Assembly: GCA_054601695.1 (NCBI GenBank)
Contig: BAAHQB010000106.1
Coordinates: forward strand, 186,001 to 250,000
Direction: 5' to 3'
Length of the DNA stretch: 64,000 nucleotides
From: Amorphochlora amoebiformis
Lineage: Eukaryota > Cercozoa > Chlorarachniophyceae
The notes under the pieces: model-generated
Database searches by the model: none
What the model saw: the letters and a program-made list of their open reading frames with translations, nothing else
Told to the model about the DNA's origin: nothing
In this document: one piece after another, positions 1-64,000 of the stretch
Layout of the letters: each line of letters begins with the position of its first letter
Position numbering within the stretch: the stretch's first letter is position 1
Translations under genes and position numbers: made by a program

Positions 1-41
<41 letters not shown>

Positions 42-191
42 CATACAAACACTCACACATACATTCTCACATACATACATAAACACACACACATTACATA
101 CACACACATTACATACACACCCACATGACACATACATACACATACACACACACATACGTGACACGTACACATGCATAGTGCTAACAACATA

Positions 192-5058
<4,867 letters not shown>

Positions 5059-5179
5059 GTTTTAAACCTAGTAAATGCGTTTGGAAGGAAATCATTGGGC
5101 AAGGGACTCACTCGGGCTTGCTGGTTGACAATGTTTCGAATCTCTTATTTTGACTCACGGTATATCTTCATCTCTGTTC
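5059..5179. promoter_or_regulatory. Putative bidirectional promoter between membrane-protein gene and lipase gene
   Basis: Only 121 bp separate the two outward-pointing start codons (5058 minus; 5180 plus, with 5216 also possible). No long TA or GA tract is present, unlike the flanking introns. No TATA box or other core element is convincing. The inference of a shared promoter rests on geometry alone. Confidence 0.4.
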
Positions 5180-5215
5180 ATGTTTACCTCGGGAATTGGG
5201 GGGGGCGCGACGATT

Positions 5216-35639
<30,424 letters not shown>

Positions 35640-35947
35640 CCGCTAGGGCCTAGCCCATCTGTTGAACGTCATAAGTTATCACGTACTGTATGAGGGTACC
35701 TCACCTTCGAGAACTATGCAGCATACGTGTAGCTGTTTACAAGTATCATAGCATAGAAAGTATATATATATATATAGATAGATATATAGATATATAGTAC
35801 ATGCGCCACGTACCCAACTGACCAAAGATTAATTTATGATACTAGTATTACCTCACTATTTCAAGTCATGACTATAAACAAAAAGGCGTGACCTACCTCT
35901 AGTACCTATATTACCTCTCATCAACAGCATCATGATTAACAAAAAGG

Positions 35948-35993
<46 letters not shown>

Positions 35994-36123
35994 TAGCACT
36001 ACAATCAATGATACCGTAGCCTAGTATACGTTGAAACCCTTGCGTATACTACTAGTTAGCATAGATACATCACCGTGAGTACAATAACTAGAATAATAAT
36101 AATAATTAAATTGCGCTCTTTTT
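35640..36123. other. Intergenic between lipase and GTF3C6 (tail-to-tail)
   Basis: 484 bp, including short (TA)n at 35761 and 35953. It contains a short direct repeat, AACAAAAAGGCGTGA at 35878 and 35938. No gene is seen. Confidence 0.6.
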
Positions 36124-37718
<1,595 letters not shown>

Positions 37719-37800
37719 TGCCGAATTATTTGCCGAATTTTTAATTCAAGAAAATAGGCGGTCCACCAACCGGCCCCCACTGCTTTGATACGCAGGCTAA
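37719..37800. promoter_or_regulatory. 82-bp bidirectional promoter region (GTF3C6 / COX5B)
   Basis: The whole space between two outward-facing start codons (37718 minus, 37801 plus) is 82 bp. It contains TGCCGAATTATTTGCCGAAT, an imperfect direct repeat of TGCCGAATT. There are no microsatellites. Both transcripts must start within it or inside the opposite gene. Confidence 0.5.
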
Positions 37801-38304
37801 ATGCTTTCCAGGCTGACGTCCAGATTTGTTCGTCTTGGGAGGATCCCTCGCCCATTGGCTTCACGTAAGTCCGATGAATGAAGCGGTGAAGATCTCACTG
37901 TATTTTTTACAGTTCCTGTTCGCCGATTCGCCGGCAAGCCCGGAGAACACCCTGGGGACGAGCAAGCCTTCGGCCGTGAGGCTGAAGAAATTGCCCTTGA
38001 GGAACTTGGGATTGATCGATACGATCGTGAGCCTGCTACTGGACCGTTCGGTACTATGAGTAATCCTGCCATCATCTACTCTACCAAGGGCGAGCGCGTC
38101 GTTGGCTGTGTAGGTGAGAAGTGCATGTGGTGTTTTTTATGATTTTCTTTTGAGCATTTTTCAACAGGATCGAAGGAAGAGCCTCACGACGTTGCTTGGA
38201 TGAACCTCCGCTCTGGAATGAAGCACGTCTGCACGATCTGCGGCCAAGTTTTCATGTTAGAGGAAGCAAGCAAGAAAAAGTATGAAGGGATTAACGACGA
38301 TTAA
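37801..38304 (+). CDS. COX5B: Cytochrome c oxidase subunit Vb / COX4, mitochondrial, 3 exons
   Basis: Exons 37801-37864, 37913-38113 and 38168-38304; 133 aa. The introns are short and ordinary (48 and 54 nt, GTAAGT...TTTTTTACAG and GTGAGA...TTTCAACAG). The N-terminus MLSRLTSRFVRLGRIPRPLA is Arg-rich, lacks acids and is amphipathic, a textbook mitochondrial presequence. The mature part has the family lead EEIALEELGIDRYDREPATG, then PFGTMSNPAIIYSTKGERVV, GCVG with Cys87, an HDVAWMNL strand, and HVCTICG with Cys110 and Cys113, the zinc-binding knuckle of the subunit on the matrix side of complex IV. The C-terminus is lysine-rich and ends NDD. The subunit structurally supports the respiratory oxidase. 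The gene is convergent with the GT13 gene. Confidence 0.93.
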
Positions 38305-39116
38305 AGAGTCTTCGAAATAGTAGCGGCGTGGTGGCTCCGAGGGGAATATGCAAGATACATGTAGGTGGTATACTTGGAGCTGAAAAACTATGGATACCAC
38401 ACGTATCGCTTCCGATTGTGCGTGCGCTAGCGTGCAGTGGTTCAAGTTGAACTATGTCATAGCGCCATAACGAGGCTTAGCCTCACGCTTAACTTAAACA
38501 GTTGTTTTTAAGGTTTGACATAGATATCTTCCAGTAGACTTAATAAATTTATAATATTATCATGATCTAGTATCGCACTTATATATATCTAGTATATATC
38601 TAGACTTTAAGCTAGATATATACTAGATATACTAGACTTACACCAGTCGTCTAGGTCGTCAGTTCTACTAGTACTACTAGCTAGTCTTACTAGCTTAAGC
38701 TAGTACTAGTTACCTAGGTTACAATGAGTCTAGAGAGTATTGCTACGAACTTGCTAGACAATGCTAGTGTTGTCTAGGTTGTTATATATTATGGTTCAAC
38801 CCTTAGTCTAAACTAGCTAGTACAGTCTCAGGAGCCAAGTTGTACTATCTCTATCTAGACCGACCTACATATATAATTTATATAATACACTAGGTAGTAC
38901 CTAAGCTACTAGAGTTACGATGTGTCACTGTGTGGGAGATCTAATGATTTAGATCTAGATCGATAATCCTAGAATCCATTCTGTACATACTTATCGTGCT
39001 TATAATTCTAGAATTATCTAAATTACGTACATTAGTACAACTCGCAACCAGGCATTGCCGCCGAGGATGATCGATCTTGTTTGTTCTCAACTCTCAGAAT
39101 TACAATTAAGATGTTA
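38305..39116. other. Intergenic, CTAG-rich, no long microsatellite
   Basis: This is the tail-to-tail space between COX5B and the GT13 gene. It holds no long (TA)n run. From about 38560 to 39010 the tetramer CTAG recurs very often, frequently as ACTAG, TCTAG or CTAGTACTAG (for example 38665-38720), giving many short palindromes. I see no coding potential. Confidence 0.6.
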
Positions 39117-57297
<18,181 letters not shown>

Positions 57298-57319
57298 GTA
57301 TATTATATGTGTGTATATG

Positions 57320-57356
<37 letters not shown>

Positions 57357-57412
57357 GTTATATATATAGTGTATATATATATATATATATATATATGTTA
57401 TATATATATTTA

Positions 57413-57456
<44 letters not shown>

Positions 57457-57466
57457 CACATATATA

Positions 57467-57515
<49 letters not shown>

Positions 57516-58134
57516 TACATTTAGATTTGTACATATTCTACGTCTCTCACAATCACACACACGCACATCCATCCACATGCGCATATTCCATCTCATTGTC
57601 CCAACCACACCACCAACACTCGCTTCCAACCCCAATCTCATACCCTTCTGTATCGATTCCTATCGTCTCCCACCCCTGTCGGCCCTAGGAAAAAACAAGA
57701 AAGCCCTTTTTACCTTCAAATCTCAGCGATTTCGGCGAACGAATTCGAACTTTCCTGCCCACGGGAGCCATAACGCTTCCGCGCGCAAAAGCCCGCTCTA
57801 CCTATCAAGCCACACCAAAAATTCCTACCACCTCAGGCAAAAGGGTAGTCCGGAAAGGCGAAGAGGGTGGCGGTCGCCGCCGTCGGCGGGCGGGAAAATG
57901 GACACGTGCCTCTTCTGCCAACGAGTCTTGGGACAACCCCGGGACATTCGGTGAATTGCAATTAAAACTTTTCGGTCTCAACTCGCCGACGCAGCAAGGT
58001 GGCCAAGCCCGTGGGGTTAGGATAAAGGGGTGCTTGGGGCGATAGGGGAGCAGATTAGGGGATAATTTATTCATCCGAAGCAACTGATAGGGCATTTCAT
58101 TTGGATAAGCCGGGAAATTTGCTTGTAGGGTAGG

Positions 58135-58319
58135 GTGAGTGATGAGAATGCGCTAGTTGGTTACCAAAGGGTTCGAAATATTCAAAGGCTTTACAAATCT
58201 TTCTCATAGGTCTTGGGAAATATATATATATCAGGTCCTACGAGAGTATCAACCCTCCTGTTCCACTTGTATGAGGTTTAAATATTGAGATGATTTTTGC
58301 GTTTCTAAATCCCAATTAG
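58135..58319 (+). other. Putative 5'UTR intron of RPL29
   Basis: A strong donor GTGAGT at 58135 and acceptor CCCAATTAG directly before the ATG at 58320 define a 185-nt intron, as is common in ribosomal protein genes. It contains a short TA run. The untranslated first exon would lie upstream, in the GC-rich stretch around 57700-58134. Confidence 0.55.
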
Positions 58320-58739
58320 ATGGCCAAATCCAAGAACCACACCGCACACAATCAGTCATACAAGGCTCACCGCAACGGTATCAAGAAGCCGAAGAGCAAC
58401 AAATACAAGTCCCTCAAAGGGGTGAGTGTTCGGGTTGGGTTCTAGTTCAGTTCAGTTGGACTAGGCCTTTAATTGCAGTACTTCCACGTGCTTTCGAATT
58501 TCTTTCTGAGAGCGTGAATTAAATGAATTTATGGCAATTCTTAATTATTTCCCCCGTGTTTCTTCCAGATGGACCCTAAGTTCCTTAGAAATATGCGTAG
58601 AGCGAAGAAAAAGATGCGTGCGCTTCTTCAGGTATGGTAGACTCGTACCACGTGTCAGATGAAAATGAAATGGCGGGAGTTCATATATGAATTATTTCTG
58701 TACACATGTACGCTTGGACATAATGCATCATATATATGA

Positions 58740-58782
<43 letters not shown>

Positions 58783-58941
58783 CATATATATATATATATA
58801 TGTATGTATATATATTTGTTTAGAATATCATAACGCTTATCAAAATTATAAATATCATAAAATGTGTACATATACATAAAATATATATATATATATATAT
58901 ACATATATATACATATATATATATATATTACATATGTATAT

Positions 58942-58995
<54 letters not shown>

Positions 58996-59154
58996 CATTT
59001 GTATGTATCTTAAGTGTTCGAATATACATTTTTTTTTTATTCTGAATATGTACATATTGCATATTATAAACTACGTATTTAGATTGCATATTATAGTGTA
59101 TTCATATATGTACTATATACATCTGCAGCATACAAATTTATTAATTTTGTACAT

Positions 59155-59210
<56 letters not shown>

Positions 59211-59276
59211 ATAAATATGCATATATATATTTCTGAAAATATGTAAATCTGCAGTATACACATTTTAAAATTTTGC

Positions 59277-59329
<53 letters not shown>

Positions 59330-59446
59330 TAATGTTCATATTTAGTATAAACATAAGATTTATTCATACATGAAATTATATACATACAGCTAAACATGAA
59401 TCTATGTACTTAAAAAGATATTTCAAACTTATATACATACGTATGT

Positions 59447-59477
<31 letters not shown>

Positions 59478-59517
59478 ATACATATATATACAGGCCAAGA
59501 AGATGGAGGCGAAGTAA
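58320..59517 (+). CDS. RPL29: 60S ribosomal protein eL29
   Basis: Exons 58320-58421, 58569-58631 and 59494-59517; 62 aa. The first exon encodes [20 protein letters not shown] then [14 protein letters not shown], almost the eL29 consensus. The second encodes [20 protein letters not shown], and the last AKKMEAK then TAA. The length is close to the short fungal/protist form (about 60 aa) and much shorter than the vertebrate form. It is a basic component of the large cytosolic subunit near the peptidyl transferase region. Intron 1 is 147 nt and ordinary; intron 2 is 862 nt, mostly (TA)n, ending ATATACAG. Even a housekeeping gene in this genome thus carries a TA-inflated intron. Confidence 0.97.
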
Positions 59518-60409
59518 ATTATCTATTAATTCGCTCGCTCCACCGTGGCAAATCTTAGAACACACTCTGGTCCCCAGGGATGCGATCACGATTACATCAG
59601 CCGGTTGCGTACATGGCTCTACCTCACCGTACACAAGTGCTGTTAGGAAGCTGTCAATGGTGGACCTCAAGACAATGGTTGCTGTAGGAAATTACTAGGA
59701 ATCTAGGAATGGTGCTTGCAGACTGTAAATCTTGACGCAAGGTTGGCTTGATTACTGTGATAATTGCTCCTCTCGCTCAAAATGTTGTACAAATATAGAA
59801 TATAATAACTAGAATAATTTTATTTGTGTATACTAGTATAAGGCTGGTATCTAGGTATCTGGTATGTACCTGAAAAATGTTAGAGTTGGAATCGTATAAC
59901 TCATGAGTACTAGTTACTTTGTGATAATCACTATCTACGTACTAGATTACCCAGATAATCCATGTCCGATTGAGGCCATGCACTGTACAAAACACACAAG
60001 ATGCATGTATGTATCGCGACTAGCTAGCACCATACATGCAGTGACCCGGATAAACTCACTGATACCGACTCACTGACTCACTGAAAAACTGATTCTTAGA
60101 TGAATAGCTGTACATGATACAATTTTAAATTATGGACTCAGCACGCACACCGAATTTGATCTGTTAGTATAAGATACGCGTCCTGAGTCAATGAAATCAA
60201 CCTAAAAACGTTGTAAGCCGCTGGTTGAGCTGGAAAACCAATACAAATTCGTCGTTTATATCTTTAATACATACTGAATCTAGTAGGAAGGAAATATAAG
60301 ACTCCTATCCAATCGGTAACTACAGGAGTCAATGTGGTTGCCTCGAATTCTTTCCTGTTTGCTTTCTCTGTCTTCTCTGTCTTCTCTGTCTTCTAGGGCG
60401 GTCAGGCTA
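59518..60409. other. Intergenic, low repeat content
   Basis: This is the tail-to-tail space between RPL29 and the protease-like gene. It includes the RPL29 3'UTR. There is no long (TA)n. Small direct repeats occur: a CTCACTGA-like run near 60055-60085 and three TCTCTGTCT copies near 60366-60390. CTAG is again frequent near 59800-60030. No gene is seen. Confidence 0.6.
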
Positions 60410-63367
<2,958 letters not shown>

Positions 63368-63382
63368 CTGTTTATGATTGTC

Positions 63383-63416
<34 letters not shown>

Positions 63417-63463
63417 ATGTGTGTGTATGTACATATAATTTGGATATACATATTATATATATA

Positions 63464-63494
<31 letters not shown>

Positions 63495-63556
63495 CTATAT
63501 TTATATACGCATATATAGGTATGAATATACGCTTACACAATATATATTACACACAC

Positions 63557-63618
<62 letters not shown>

Positions 63619-63708
63619 GTATATACGTACGCTGACACATATGTACATATATATATATATATGTATATATATATTATTTATTTATTTATTTATGTATATA
63701 TTTACCTG

Positions 63709-63760
<52 letters not shown>

Positions 63761-63856
63761 CATATACACCTTGATATACATTTCTTTTACCATGTATACA
63801 TCAATATTTCTACATGTGCGTGTAAGTGAATGTGTAATATATATTTCTTGTGTAAG

Positions 63857-63892
<36 letters not shown>

Positions 63893-63921
63893 TATGTATA
63901 TATGTATACATATTATATTAT

Positions 63922-63990
<69 letters not shown>

Positions 63991-64000
63991 ATTTTGTACC
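63368..64000. repeat. TA/CA microsatellite, upstream intron of the protease-like gene
   Basis: Mostly (TA)n with CA/TG runs. No exon was recognised; the rest of the gene should continue to the right. Confidence 0.8.

Noticed and set aside
57745-57845. tRNA-like stretch on minus (TGGCTTGATAGGTAGAGC ... GTTCGAATTC)
   Set aside because: A- and B-box-like motifs are present, but the T-arm and acceptor stems do not pair. Worth a tRNAscan run, but not supported by eye.
57466-57954. Plus-strand frame through 57700-57954 ending GQPRDIR
   Set aside because: GC-rich sequence between GT13 and RPL29. The frame starts in TA repeat and shows no family features; more likely promoter and 5'UTR sequence.

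Overview
This is nuclear DNA of a unicellular eukaryote, most likely an alga or other protist. It has spliceosomal GT-AG introns, a 5'UTR intron in a ribosomal protein gene, a mitochondrial presequence, a Golgi-type glycosyltransferase and TTAGGG/CCCTAA-type arrays. I cannot name the lineage from the sequence. The window looks like microsatellite noise: (TA)n runs up to about 100 bp, (GA)n/(CT)n tracts, minisatellites and degenerate telomere repeats. Nearly all of this noise is intronic. Joining short exons by splice site and reading phase gives seven genes, with about 4.7 kb of coding sequence (about 7% of the window).

Layout, strictly alternating in strand. (1) Minus, 192-5058: 93-aa single-pass membrane protein, unrecognised. 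(2) Plus, 5216-35639: class 3 (alpha/beta-hydrolase) lipase, 21 exons, 454 aa spread over 30 kb. (3) Minus, 36124-37718: TFIIIC subunit 6-like protein. (4) Plus, 37801-38304: cytochrome c oxidase subunit Vb/COX4. (5) Minus, 39117-57297: GT13 (GnT-I/POMGnT1-like) N-acetylglucosaminyltransferase with an N-terminal membrane anchor and a PAN/Apple domain, about 18 exons over 18 kb. (6) Plus, 58320-59517: ribosomal protein eL29. (7) Minus, 60410-63367 and beyond: C-terminal part of a probable retropepsin-like aspartyl protease. Intergenic gaps are small (82 to about 1000 bp) and almost free of long repeats, so the genome is gene-dense but its introns are inflated.

The most striking feature is a set of exon 'shards'. 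Many exons have their first or last 20-70 bp, with the adjacent splice site, tandemly duplicated and separated by (TA)n. Truncated 5' edges always lie upstream of the single intact exon and truncated 3' edges always downstream. Lipase exon 14 has nine acceptor-bearing shards; lipase exon 17 has shards on both sides. The shards are decoy splice sites. (TA)n often begins right at the donor (GTATATAT) or ends at the acceptor (ATATAG, ATATTCAG), so (UA)n:(UA)n pairing in the RNA could bring true sites together.

The genes do not form one pathway. Gene models rest on phase-consistent joins read by eye; cDNA would settle them. One short GT13 exon was not found.
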